The notes under the pieces are model-generated. The model saw nothing but the letters and a program-made list of their open reading frames with translations, had not been told where the DNA came from and made no database searches. From Kribbella turkmenica (GTDB taxonomy: Bacteria; Actinomycetota; Actinomycetes; Propionibacteriales; Kribbellaceae): a stretch of DNA of 42,936 bases. The number at the start of each line of letters is the position of its first letter. Position 1 is the first letter of the stretch. A program made the translations under genes and the position numbers. The DNA lies in NCBI RefSeq assembly GCF_004348725.1, contig NZ_SMKR01000048.1:1-42936 (forward strand), in the 5' to 3' direction. Below are positions 1 to 7,411 of the stretch, piece by piece.

Positions 1-230
1 GGGCCGGAGGCAGGGCGCTGTGTGTCGATGCCGAGCGCGTCCCGCAGCTCCGTCTCCCGCTCGGCCATGCCCTCGCGCACCTCGTCGCCGAAGTGCCGGA
101 TCGCGGCGGCCACCTTGGCCGCGGACTCCTGCAGGCTCTCCGGCGCGAGCACCTGGGCGCGCTTCTTCAGCCGGGTCACGGCGTACACGCCGACCGCGAT
201 ACCGATGATCAGCCAGAAGATCCGCTTCAC
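1..230 (-). CDS. DUF6167-like small membrane-anchored protein (3' end outside window)
   Basis: The reverse strand from a GTG at 230 reads an uninterrupted frame to the window edge, so about 76 residues are visible and the C-terminus is missing. The start KRIFWLIIGIAVGVYAV is one hydrophobic segment followed at once by basic residues (RLKKRA). An amphipathic, charged helix rich in Glu, Arg and Ala follows. This is the layout of the actinobacterial DUF6167 family, whose function is unknown. The GTG overlaps the TGA of the upstream DUF948 gene by 4 bases (GTGA), so the two are probably translationally coupled. In many actinobacteria this pair sits just upstream of alaS, which would lie beyond the window edge; that is inference. 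Confidence 0.7.
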   Translation of the reverse strand, partial: MKRIFWLIIGIAVGVYAVTRLKKRAQVLAPESLQESAAKVAAAIRHFGDEVREGMAERETELRDALGIDTQRPASG

Positions 231-649
231 CGGACGTCACCTCGCTTGCGTGCCTTGCGCTCGGCCTTCATCTCGTCCTTCACCCGGCGAGTGACGTCCT
301 TGCGCTGGCTGTCGCCGAGCGCCTTGCGGACGCCGTACGTGAACGCCGCCGCCTTCACCAGCGGACCGCCGGCGGTCGCCGAGAACAGCGACATCAGGGC
401 CGCCGCGTTCGTGGTCACCGTGGTCGCGTTGTCGGTGATGGTGTCGACCTTGGCGAGCTGCGCGTTGGTGGTGGCCACGGTACTGGTGACCTCGCCGAGC
501 AACGGAACACTGGAGTCGGAGATGCCCTTCACCATGATCCGGGTCTCGTCCAGGACCTTGCCCAGCTTCAGGATCGGATAGGCCAGCAGGCCCACCAGGA
601 TGAGCAGCGCGCAGGCCGCTATCAGCCCCGCGACTTCACCGACGCTCAT
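227..649 (-). CDS. DUF948 domain-containing protein
   Basis: A 140-residue protein with an N-terminal membrane segment (about residues 6-28, rich in Leu/Val/Ile/Ala). A helical region rich in Thr/Val/Ala follows, with spaced repeats such as TITDNATTVTTNAA, typical of DUF948 proteins and loosely like methyl-accepting coiled coils. The C-terminus is strongly basic (DEMKAERKARKRGDVR). The family has no established function; topology suggests a membrane-tethered cytoplasmic coiled coil. It is the first gene of a pair, its stop overlapping the next start by 4 bases. The ATG at 649 has a purine stretch (GGAAGGTGG) rather far upstream, so the start is likely but not certain. About 140 bases without a gene separate it from the Excalibur gene. 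Confidence 0.8.
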   Translation of the reverse strand: MSVGEVAGLIAACALLILVGLLAYPILKLGKVLDETRIMVKGISDSSVPLLGEVTSTVATTNAQLAKVDTITDNATTVTTNAAALMSLFSATAGGPLVKAAAFTYGVRKALGDSQRKDVTRRVKDEMKAERKARKRGDVR

Positions 650-787
650 GGGAAACGATCCACCTTCCGTTGCGACCTCGTGGACCGCCCGACCTTATCG
701 CGCGCCCTAGTCACACTCCGCTCCAGGACACCATCCCCCAGATCACAGTCACCCACCAAACCGCAACAGTGAGTGCCCGGCCGCCAC

Positions 788-1732
788 CTACAGTCCCGGT
801 ACCGGGGCCCCGCCGGCGAGCTCACAGGCGACACCGTCACCGTTGACGTCCAGCGCCGCCGAGAAGCCCGGATCACCACGGTGCAGCGGTGCGGCGCCGG
901 CCGCCCAGACCTCGATGCAGCTCGTGAAAACCACTGTCGGCGGGGTGACCGGGGTCCTCGACGGTGTGCTCGGCTGTGGTGAGGTGCTCGGCTCCGTCGG
1001 CGCACTCGGCGCCGACGGGGTGCTTGGCTCCCCCGGGGTGCTTGGTCCAGCTGGCGTGCTCGGCTCCTCAGAGGTTGTCGGCGCCGGTGGCGTAGTGCTC
1101 GGCTGAGGTGGAGTGCTTGGCTCCGTAGGCGGTGTACTCGGCTCCTCCGGCTCGGCGCTCGGCTTTGTCGTACTGGCCTCCGCTCGCGCGGGGGCCGACG
1201 GCGACGAAGGCCGCGTCGTCCGGTCGGACGCGGTCGGTGACCACGGCGGTCTCGGTGCGACCGGAGTCGCCAGATCCTGCGCCGACGGGAACCAACGGGT
1301 CGTCGGCCTACCTGCCGGCGAAATGCTCCGCGACGGTCTCGACGGTGGTCGCGTCACCGGCTCCCGCGGCGGCACTCCCACCAGGCTCGGCGAGGTGCCC
1401 GTCGGGATGCGCGGCGACGCCTCGGCCGTGGCGGTGTCCTCGGGCGACGGCAGGCTCGGCGTCGTGGTCGCCGACTCCTGCGAATTGAACGGTACGGCGA
1501 CGAGCGCACCGACCAACGTGACCGCGGCCGCTGCCAGCGCACCCAGCTTGAGCACCGGCGGGCCGCCGTACCGGCCGACGGGGCCGCGGACGGGACGTCC
1601 GTTCTCGTCGGTCCAGAACGCCCAGCCGGCCGGCGGGCTCGGCCAGGACGGATCCGGTTTCCAGTTTTTGGGCGGCCGCCACCGTGCGTTCGGCGGTTCC
1701 GGCCACTCGGGCGGCGAGTTGTAGTGCCTCAA
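788..1732 (-). CDS. Excalibur calcium-binding domain protein with Pro/Ser/Thr-rich stalk
   Basis: A 314-residue protein in four parts. Residues 1-58 are cytoplasmic and rich in Trp and Pro (PPEWPEPP, WKPDPSWPSPPAGW), a pattern common before DUF2510-like segments. Residues 61-82 form a single membrane span. Residues 85-265 are a low-complexity Pro/Ser/Thr/Glu stalk, with PSTP-type repeats at 191-262. Residues 269-304 form an Excalibur domain with Cys272, the GDPGF motif, the calcium-loop-like DVNGDG and Cys303, so an extracellular Ca-binding domain is predicted. The start is a TTG with GAAAGG eight bases upstream; no in-frame ATG precedes the Trp/Pro region. Its role is unknown; an envelope-associated sensor or structural protein is the simplest guess. 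Confidence 0.75.
   Translation of the reverse strand: MRHYNSPPEWPEPPNARWRPPKNWKPDPSWPSPPAGWAFWTDENGRPVRGPVGRYGGPPVLKLGALAAAAVTLVGALVAVPFNSQESATTTPSLPSPEDTATAEASPRIPTGTSPSLVGVPPREPVTRPPSRPSRSISPAGRPTTRWFPSAQDLATPVAPRPPWSPTASDRTTRPSSPSAPARAEASTTKPSAEPEEPSTPPTEPSTPPQPSTTPPAPTTSEEPSTPAGPSTPGEPSTPSAPSAPTEPSTSPQPSTPSRTPVTPPTVVFTSCIEVWAAGAAPLHRGDPGFSAALDVNGDGVACELAGGAPVPGL
947..1162. repeat. Degenerate tandem repeat coding PSTP-type stalk
   Basis: Short degenerate units of roughly 12-15 bases recur on the plus strand (variants of GGTGCTCGGCTCC). On the minus strand they encode PSTP/EPST-type units in residues 191-262 of the Excalibur protein. Such tracts can change copy number by slippage, so length may vary between strains. 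Confidence 0.6.
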
Positions 1733-1832
1733 GCTTCGAACCTTTCACCCCCAGGCCAAGTGGCAGCCTACTCACGTGGGCCAACTCCTCAAGCAGGCCC
1801 ACCCCTGCCTCGGTCCAAGCTGACGGTGAGTG

Positions 1833-1859
1833 CCTGGACGGCCCCGCCCGGTGTCCAGG
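1833..1859. terminator. Possible terminator hairpin after rarA
   Basis: CCTGGAC (1833-1839) and GTCCAGG (1853-1859) form a 7-bp perfect stem with a 13-base GC-rich loop, about 45 bases past the rarA stop on its transcribed side. No T-run follows, as is usual in high-GC actinobacteria. It also lies upstream of the Excalibur gene, so it could instead be an operator. Confidence 0.35.
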
Positions 1860-1903
1860 TGAGCGTCATCCCGCCGGTGCTGCCGCCGGCCGTCCCGTTC
1901 GGC

Positions 1904-3271
1904 TCACTTGCGGTTCCGGAGGATCTTGCGGATGTTCGCGACCCGGTCCGCGTACGCCGCCTCGCCGCCACGGCGGGTCGGGTTGTAGTAGTCGGTCCCG
2001 TCGATCACGTCCGGAGCGTACTGCTGCGGCACGATCCCGCGCGGATCGTCGTGCGAGTACTGGTACGACGACCCGTGGCCGATCTTCTTCGCGCCGGCGT
2101 AGTGGGCGTCGCGCAGGTGCGGCGGCACCGGGCCGACCTTGCCGGCCTTCACGTCCGCGATGGCCGCGTCGACGGCCATGATCACGGCGTTCGACTTCGG
2201 CGCCAGCGCGAGCGCGACGACCGCCTGGGCCAGGTTGATCCGGGCCTCCGGCATGCCGATCAGCCGGACCGCCTCGGCCGCCGCCACCGCGACCCCGAGC
2301 GCGGCCGGGTCGCCCATGCCGATGTCCTCGCTCGCCGAGATCACCAGCCGGCGCGCGATGAACCGCGGATCCTCGCCGGCCTCGATCATCCGGGCCAGGT
2401 AGTGCATCGCCGCGTCCACGTCCGAACCCCGGATCGACTTGATCAGCGCCGACGCCACGTCGTAGTGCTGGTCGCCGGCCCGGTCGTACCGCACCGCGGC
2501 CCGGTCGACTGCGGTCTCGAGGGTCTCGAGGTCGATGACCCCGGCCTCCTTCGCGCGCGCTCCCCCGGCGGCGGCCTCCAGGTAGGTCAACGCCCGCCGG
2601 GCATCTCCCCCGGCCATCCGCAACAGGTGGTCGCGGGCGTCCTCGGCCAGCTCGAACTCCCCGTCCAGCCCGCGCTCGTCGGCCAGCGCCCGGTCCAGCA
2701 GTACGGCGATGTCGTCGTCCGTCAGCGATTCCAGGGTGAGCAGCAGCGACCGCGAGAGCAGCGGTGAGATGACGGAGAAGAACGGGTTCTCGGTGGTGGC
2801 GGCGACCAGGGTGACCCAGCGGTTCTCCACACCGGGCAGGAGCGCGTCCTGCTGGGCTTTCGTGAACCGGTGCACCTCGTCGATGAACAGCACCGTCTCA
2901 ACCGCGCCGGCCGCCCGGGCGAGGTCCCGGCGGGCCGCGTCGATCACCTGCCGGACGTCCTTCACCCCGGCCGTCACCGCGGACAACTCGACGAACTTCC
3001 GGTTGGTCTGATGCGAGACCACCGCCGCGATCGTCGTCTTCCCGGTCCCGGGCGGACCCCACAGCAGCAGGGACATCGGCTGGTCGCCCTCGACCAGCCG
3101 CCGCAGCGGCGACCCGGGAGCCAGCAGATGCTGCTGCCCGACGAGCTCGTCCAGACTCCGAGGGCGCATCCGCACGGCCAGCGGAGCCGCCGTGTGATCC
3201 ATGTCCGCGAGGCTCCCGCCGCCCCGGGCAGGCGCGGGAGCACCCGGCATGTCGAACAGACCCTCACTCAC
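1904..3271 (-). CDS. rarA: Replication-associated recombination protein A (AAA+ ATPase)
   Basis: A 455-residue AAA+ protein of the RarA/MgsA/WRNIP1 family, which acts at stalled replication forks and is a clamp-loader-like tetramer in relatives. Visible motifs are the Walker [10 protein letters not shown] (about 72-80), Walker [10 protein letters not shown] (128-136), sensor-1 AATTENPFF, and the [14 protein letters not shown] region at the end of the ATPase lid. A C-terminal helical tetramerisation domain contains the family-typical [20 protein letters not shown]. Length matches the family. The start is the GTG at 3271. It lies 30 bases downstream of the secA2 stop on the same strand, suggesting co-transcription. 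A hairpin follows the stop. Confidence 0.95.
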   Translation of the reverse strand: MSEGLFDMPGAPAPARGGGSLADMDHTAAPLAVRMRPRSLDELVGQQHLLAPGSPLRRLVEGDQPMSLLLWGPPGTGKTTIAAVVSHQTNRKFVELSAVTAGVKDVRQVIDAARRDLARAAGAVETVLFIDEVHRFTKAQQDALLPGVENRWVTLVAATTENPFFSVISPLLSRSLLLTLESLTDDDIAVLLDRALADERGLDGEFELAEDARDHLLRMAGGDARRALTYLEAAAGGARAKEAGVIDLETLETAVDRAAVRYDRAGDQHYDVASALIKSIRGSDVDAAMHYLARMIEAGEDPRFIARRLVISASEDIGMGDPAALGVAVAAAEAVRLIGMPEARINLAQAVVALALAPKSNAVIMAVDAAIADVKAGKVGPVPPHLRDAHYAGAKKIGHGSSYQYSHDDPRGIVPQQYAPDVIDGTDYYNPTRRGGEAAYADRVANIRKILRNRK

Positions 3272-3301
3272 GGGTGAGAGCCTACCTATCCCTGCCGACA
3301 G

Positions 3302-5803
3302 CTACTTCTTGCTGTCCTCCGGGCCCTTTCCGTCGCCGGCCTCGTCCACCTCGTCGTCCGCCTCGCGGAGTTCCTCGGGAAGGTCGTCGGCGAGGTCCTC
3401 GTCGTCGAGGTCCCGCAGTTCCTCCGGCAGCTCGTCCTCGTCGAACTCTTCGGGCGGGATCTCCTCCGCCTCGGCGCCGGACCCCGGCTTGATCGCGTTG
3501 CGGAGGCGGCCGAGGATCCGGTCGGCCTCGGTGCCGAACGGGTTGTCGTTGACCAGGTAGGTCCAGGTCGCGGTCGGCCGCGGCACCCCGCTGGCGGCCT
3601 CGTCCAGGCCCTCGGCGGTGATCTCGGCGGTCCTGAAGGTCTCGGCCGCGTCGGTCCACGCGTCCGCGATCAGCGTGTCGAACGACGCGATCGCGGACTT
3701 GTTGAACTCGTCGATCGGCTTCAGGTGAACGATGCCGCCGGCCAGGGACCGCAGGTGGATGCCCTCCCGCAGGTCGGCCAGGTACGCCAGGTGGTCGGTC
3801 CAGCGCCGGTCCAGGTAGTGCAGCGCGATCCGCCGGGCGGCGTCCTTCACCACGTCCTCGCCGAGCTCCTCGACCAGCTCGTCGTACCGCTCCTTGGCCT
3901 TCTCGGCGAGCTCGGTCGCGGCCAGGTCCTCGGTGAGCACCTTCTCGCGGGTGTCGAGCAGGATCGCCCGCTGCTGACCGGTCAGCCGGTGGTACTGCCA
4001 CGTGGTCCGGTGCAGCTCGGCGTTGGCGCCGTCCGCGACCCGCTGCGCGTGCTCGAGTACGCCGATCGACTTGCGGTCCGTGAGCCGTCCGGTCTCGTCC
4101 GGGTTCGGTCGCAGACCGGACGAGACGGAGTACCGGGTGACGAGCTCGTCGCCGAGGCTGGCGAAGAACAGCGACCCGCCCGGGTCACCCTGTCGGCCGG
4201 CGCGGCCGCGCAACTGGTCGTCGAGCCGGCGCGACGCGTGCAGGCCGGTCCCGATCACGTAGAGACCGCCGAGCTCGAGCGCCTTGTCCTTGTCGTGCGA
4301 CTCGTCCCGCCCGCCCAGCCGGATGTCGGTTCCGCGGCCGGCCATCTGGGTGGACACGGTCACCGTCCCGGGCACACCGGCCTCCGCGATGATCGCGGCC
4401 TCCTCGGCGTCGTTCTTCGCGTTCAGCACGACGTGCGGTATCCCGGCCGCCTCGAGCCGGTCGCTCAGCTGCTCGGACTCCTCGACGCTGTGGGTGCCGA
4501 TCAGGATCGGCCGGCTGGTCTCGTGCACCTCCGCGATGTGCTCGACCAGGGCGGCGCTTTTCTGCTCGACCGTCAGGTAGAGCCGGTCCGGGTCGTCGAT
4601 CCGGATGTTCGGCTTGTTCGGCGGTACGACGGCCACCTCGACGTCGTAGAACTCCTGCAGCGACTCCCCCACGACGACCGCCGTACCGGTCATGCCGCAC
4701 AGCGTCTTGTAGCCCATGATCAGCGCCTGCACGGTGATGCTGTCCAGCACCTCGCCGGAGTCGCTGACCGGCACGGCCTCCTTGGCCTCGACCGCGGCCT
4801 GCAGGCCGTCGGGCCAGCGCTGCAGCTTGGCGATCCGGCCGCGGTTGTTGTTGATCAGGCTGACCTTGCCGTCGCGGACCAGGTAGTCGACGTCCTTGCG
4901 CAGCAGCACCTCGGCGTGCAGCGCGACGTTGATCTGGGTCAGCCGGTCGAGGTTGTCGTCGTCGTACAGGTTGATCCCGCCGAGCGTCTCCTCGACCTTG
5001 TCGGTGCCCTTGTCCGTCAGCGCCACCGTCCGGCCGTCGCCGTCGATCTCGTAGTCCACGCCCGCGCGCAGCGTCCGGACCAGCTGGACGACGTCGTCGT
5101 CGAGCTCCTCGGTCCGGGTCGCGCCGGCCAGCACGAGCGGCACCCGGGCCTCGTCGATCAGCACCGAGTCGGCCTCGTCCACCAGCGCCACGTCCGGGGT
5201 GACCGTGACCCGGTCGGCCACGTCCGTGACCAGCCGGTCGCGGAGGATGTCGAAGCCGACCTCGCTCACCGGCACGTAGCAGACCTCCGCCTGGTACGCC
5301 GTCCGTCGTTCGTCCGGCGTGGACGCCTGGCCGATGTGGGCCACCGTCACACCGAGCAGCTCGTAGACCGGGCCCATCCACTCCGCGTCGCGGCGGGCCA
5401 GGTAGTCGTTGACCGCAAGCACGTGCACCTTGCGGCCGCCGATGGCGTACCCGGCGGCGGCGATCGCGCCGGCCAGCGTCTTGCCCTCGCCGGTCGCCAT
5501 CTCGACGACCCGGCCCTGCAGCATCGCCAGCGCACCGACGACCTGACCGTCGAACGCCCGCTCACCGATCGCCCGGTGGCCCGCCTCCCGGGCGAGCGCG
5601 AGGAACTCGATCTGCTCGTCCTCGTGCAGCCCGCCGGGAGTGCGCAGCTCGGCGACCGCCTCGGTGAGTTCTTCGTCGGTCAGGGACAGGACCGACTCCT
5701 CCGCCTCGCCGACCAGCTGGGTGAGCCGTTCGTACGGGCCGAGGTCGATCGAGCCGGGGCGCTGCAGGAGCCGGCGGAAGCGGGAAGCGATCTTCAGAGC
5801 CAT
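3302..5803 (-). CDS. secA2: Accessory Sec translocase ATPase SecA2
   Basis: An 833-residue SecA-family ATPase that would drive export of a subset of proteins through the Sec channel. It shows Walker A MATGEGKT (102-109), VNDYLARRD (131-139), the Walker B/DEAD region VDEADSVLIDEAR (208-220), the preprotein-crosslinking region and the C-terminal helicase motif QMAGRGTDI. Several features point to SecA2 rather than the housekeeping SecA. The segment before FDILRD is YVPVSEVG rather than YGTNNEFG, and there is no C-terminal zinc-binding Cys motif. The C-terminus is instead a strongly acidic tail (777-833) with two LPEELR units. It is preceded by a GNAT gene 39 bases away and followed by rarA. Confidence 0.9.
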   Translation of the reverse strand: MALKIASRFRRLLQRPGSIDLGPYERLTQLVGEAEESVLSLTDEELTEAVAELRTPGGLHEDEQIEFLALAREAGHRAIGERAFDGQVVGALAMLQGRVVEMATGEGKTLAGAIAAAGYAIGGRKVHVLAVNDYLARRDAEWMGPVYELLGVTVAHIGQASTPDERRTAYQAEVCYVPVSEVGFDILRDRLVTDVADRVTVTPDVALVDEADSVLIDEARVPLVLAGATRTEELDDDVVQLVRTLRAGVDYEIDGDGRTVALTDKGTDKVEETLGGINLYDDDNLDRLTQINVALHAEVLLRKDVDYLVRDGKVSLINNNRGRIAKLQRWPDGLQAAVEAKEAVPVSDSGEVLDSITVQALIMGYKTLCGMTGTAVVVGESLQEFYDVEVAVVPPNKPNIRIDDPDRLYLTVEQKSAALVEHIAEVHETSRPILIGTHSVEESEQLSDRLEAAGIPHVVLNAKNDAEEAAIIAEAGVPGTVTVSTQMAGRGTDIRLGGRDESHDKDKALELGGLYVIGTGLHASRRLDDQLRGRAGRQGDPGGSLFFASLGDELVTRYSVSSGLRPNPDETGRLTDRKSIGVLEHAQRVADGANAELHRTTWQYHRLTGQQRAILLDTREKVLTEDLAATELAEKAKERYDELVEELGEDVVKDAARRIALHYLDRRWTDHLAYLADLREGIHLRSLAGGIVHLKPIDEFNKSAIASFDTLIADAWTDAAETFRTAEITAEGLDEAASGVPRPTATWTYLVNDNPFGTEADRILGRLRNAIKPGSGAEAEEIPPEEFDEDELPEELRDLDDEDLADDLPEELREADDEVDEAGDGKGPEDSKK

Positions 5804-5842
5804 GATTCGGCAACGTACAGCCTCGGCGTGTCGTTCCGTGCA

Positions 5843-6658
5843 TCAGGTAGGCGTGTCCGGGTTCCAGGCGTACGGCGTGGTCGTGGTGACCGCGTGCAGA
5901 CCCAGCTTCTGCAGGATCGGACGCGAGTCCTCGGACGCGTCCACCCGGAGGAACTCGTACCCGCGGTCCTTCGCCAGCCGGGCCCGATGAGCCAGTACGG
6001 CGCTGTACAACCCCTGCCGCCGCCACTCCGGCAACGTCCCGCCGCCCCAGAGGCTGGCGAACCCGGTCCCGGGGTGGAACCGCACCCACGCCGCCGTCAG
6101 CGCCGGCCCGTCCGGCTCCTTCAGCGCTTCCTCGACCAGGAACACCGACAACCGGTCCGGGAACATCCGGGCCTCGGCCGCCAGCCGCTCCTCGATCCGC
6201 TCCAGCCCGTTGTGCCAGAGCGTGTTCATCAGGACGGCGATCCGGTGGTAGTCCGGGGGTCCCTCGGCCTCCCGCAACCGCACCTTCGACGGCAGCAGGG
6301 ACGGCCGCGCCAGGATCGCGTCCACCTCGCCGAGGATCAGCGTCTCCGGCTCCTCCGCGGTGAACCCGGCCCGGACCAGCCGCTCGCCGAGGTCGGCCGG
6401 TTCGTCGTACGCGTAGGTCTTCCATTCGAACGGCAACCCGCGGTCGCGGAAGAATGCGACCTGGGCCGCGATCACGGCGTCCGGGTCGTCGCCGAGCTCG
6501 CGCGGGGCCTCGACGAATCCGGCGCCGTCGGGCCCTTCGACGTACGAGCGATGCACCAGGCCGTCGTGCTCGGTCTTCCAGCCGGGGATCGTGTCGGCGT
6601 CCGGCAGCCGGATCCGGCGGTGGAACACCTCGAGCAGCTCATCAGGGGTCATCTGCAC
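5843..6658 (-). CDS. GNAT family N-acetyltransferase
   Basis: A 271-residue protein whose C-terminal half carries a GNAT fold. The acetyl-CoA pyrophosphate loop reads RRQGLY (213-218), after the strand ASLWGGGTLPEW, and a final strand/helix pair includes FLRVDASEDSRPILQKLGL. The N-terminal half (about 1-125) is weakly conserved and may be a degenerate GNAT or substrate domain. The substrate cannot be told from sequence. The start is a GTG at 6658; an ATG two codons in (6652) is equally possible because no good ribosome-binding site is visible. It is probably the first gene of a GNAT-secA2-rarA transcript, divergent from the AMIN-like gene. Confidence 0.8.
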   Translation of the reverse strand: MQMTPDELLEVFHRRIRLPDADTIPGWKTEHDGLVHRSYVEGPDGAGFVEAPRELGDDPDAVIAAQVAFFRDRGLPFEWKTYAYDEPADLGERLVRAGFTAEEPETLILGEVDAILARPSLLPSKVRLREAEGPPDYHRIAVLMNTLWHNGLERIEERLAAEARMFPDRLSVFLVEEALKEPDGPALTAAWVRFHPGTGFASLWGGGTLPEWRRQGLYSAVLAHRARLAKDRGYEFLRVDASEDSRPILQKLGLHAVTTTTPYAWNPDTPT

Positions 6659-6702
6659 ATCGTGCCCGACCGACTACCTGAAATCACCGGGACAAAGAGC
6701 AA

Positions 6703-6719
6703 ACCAGTCGACCACTGGT
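6703..6719. promoter_or_regulatory. Inverted repeat in divergent promoter region
   Basis: ACCAGT and ACTGGT (6703-6708 and 6714-6719) are perfect inverted arms around CGACC. They lie in the 96-base spacer between the divergent GNAT gene and the AMIN-like gene, 35 bases before the latter's start. A regulator site is plausible, but no regulator is known. Confidence 0.35.
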
Positions 6720-6754
6720 GTCGTCCAAGTCAGTGTTCCTGAAGGGGGGACATC

Positions 6755-7354
6755 ATGTACATCCACCACATCACCCGCACGACGATCCTCGCCGCTCTCG
6801 CCGTCATGGCGGTCCCGGCAGCAGCGATCGCCGCACCGGCCGTCGTCGGCTCTTCGTCCGCCCCCCAGACCGCCGCCGTCGCCGGCACCACGACCTCCTG
6901 CCCGCGCGGCTGGGGATCATTGCCCGAGGCAAACAGCCGGATGACCGCCGCGCCGATCACCAACGTCCGCACCGGCCGTCACGCGTGCTTCGACCGGCTG
7001 GTCGTCGACGTCCGCGGCCGCGCCCCCGGGTACGACGTCCGCTACGTCACCAACGTCACCCAGGACGGCTCCGGTTTCGTCGTCCCGCTCCGCGGCGGCG
7101 CGAAGCTCCAGATCGTCGTCCGCGCCCCGGCGTACGACGCCGCCGGGCAGCCGACGTACAGGCCGGCGAACAAGCGTGAGCTGACCAACGTGTCCGGTTA
7201 CAAGACCTTCCGCCAGGTCGCGTACGCCGGCAGCTTCGAGGGCCAGACCACGATCGGTCTCGGCGTCCGCGCCCGCCTCCCGTTCCGTGTCTTCACCCTG
7301 CCCGGAACGGGCTCCACCAGCCGTCTTGTGGTCGACGTGGCTCACAACTGGTGA
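6755..7354 (+). CDS. Secreted AMIN-like domain protein
   Basis: A 199-residue exported protein. Residues 1-27 form a Sec signal peptide (basic start, Ala/Val/Leu core, AIA-A cleavage site). The mature part has Cys49 and Cys78, which could pair. It carries the pattern GRHACFDRLVVDVRG, then GYDVRYV, then a C-terminal STSRLVVDVAHNW, the arrangement of actinobacterial AMIN-like domains (beta-sandwich, presumed cell-wall or glycan binding). Without an attached enzyme domain its role is unknown. The ATG at 6755 has a strong ribosome-binding site (GAAGGGGGG) seven bases upstream. It is a single-gene transcript ending at a strong hairpin shared with the convergent GxGYxYP gene. Confidence 0.75.
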   Translation: MYIHHITRTTILAALAVMAVPAAAIAAPAVVGSSSAPQTAAVAGTTTSCPRGWGSLPEANSRMTAAPITNVRTGRHACFDRLVVDVRGRAPGYDVRYVTNVTQDGSGFVVPLRGGAKLQIVVRAPAYDAAGQPTYRPANKRELTNVSGYKTFRQVAYAGSFEGQTTIGLGVRARLPFRVFTLPGTGSTSRLVVDVAHNW

Positions 7355-7370
7355 CAGACCCCCACCCCCA

Positions 7371-7402
7371 GCGGTCGCCCGGCATCCCCACCGGGCGACC
7401 GC
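7371..7402. terminator. Bidirectional terminator hairpin
   Basis: GCGGTCGCCCGG (7371-7382) and CCGGGCGACCGC (7391-7402) form a perfect 12-bp stem with an 8-base loop. It lies 16 bases after the AMIN-like stop and 9 bases after the convergent GxGYxYP stop, so it can serve both transcripts. Confidence 0.8.
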
Positions 7403-7411
7403 GCTTCGTGC

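Noticed and set aside
3725..6742. Plus-strand open frame of about 1005 codons
   Set aside because: It lies antisense to secA2 and the GNAT gene, has no known domain and a Val/Gln/Arg/Leu-biased composition typical of high-GC antisense frames.
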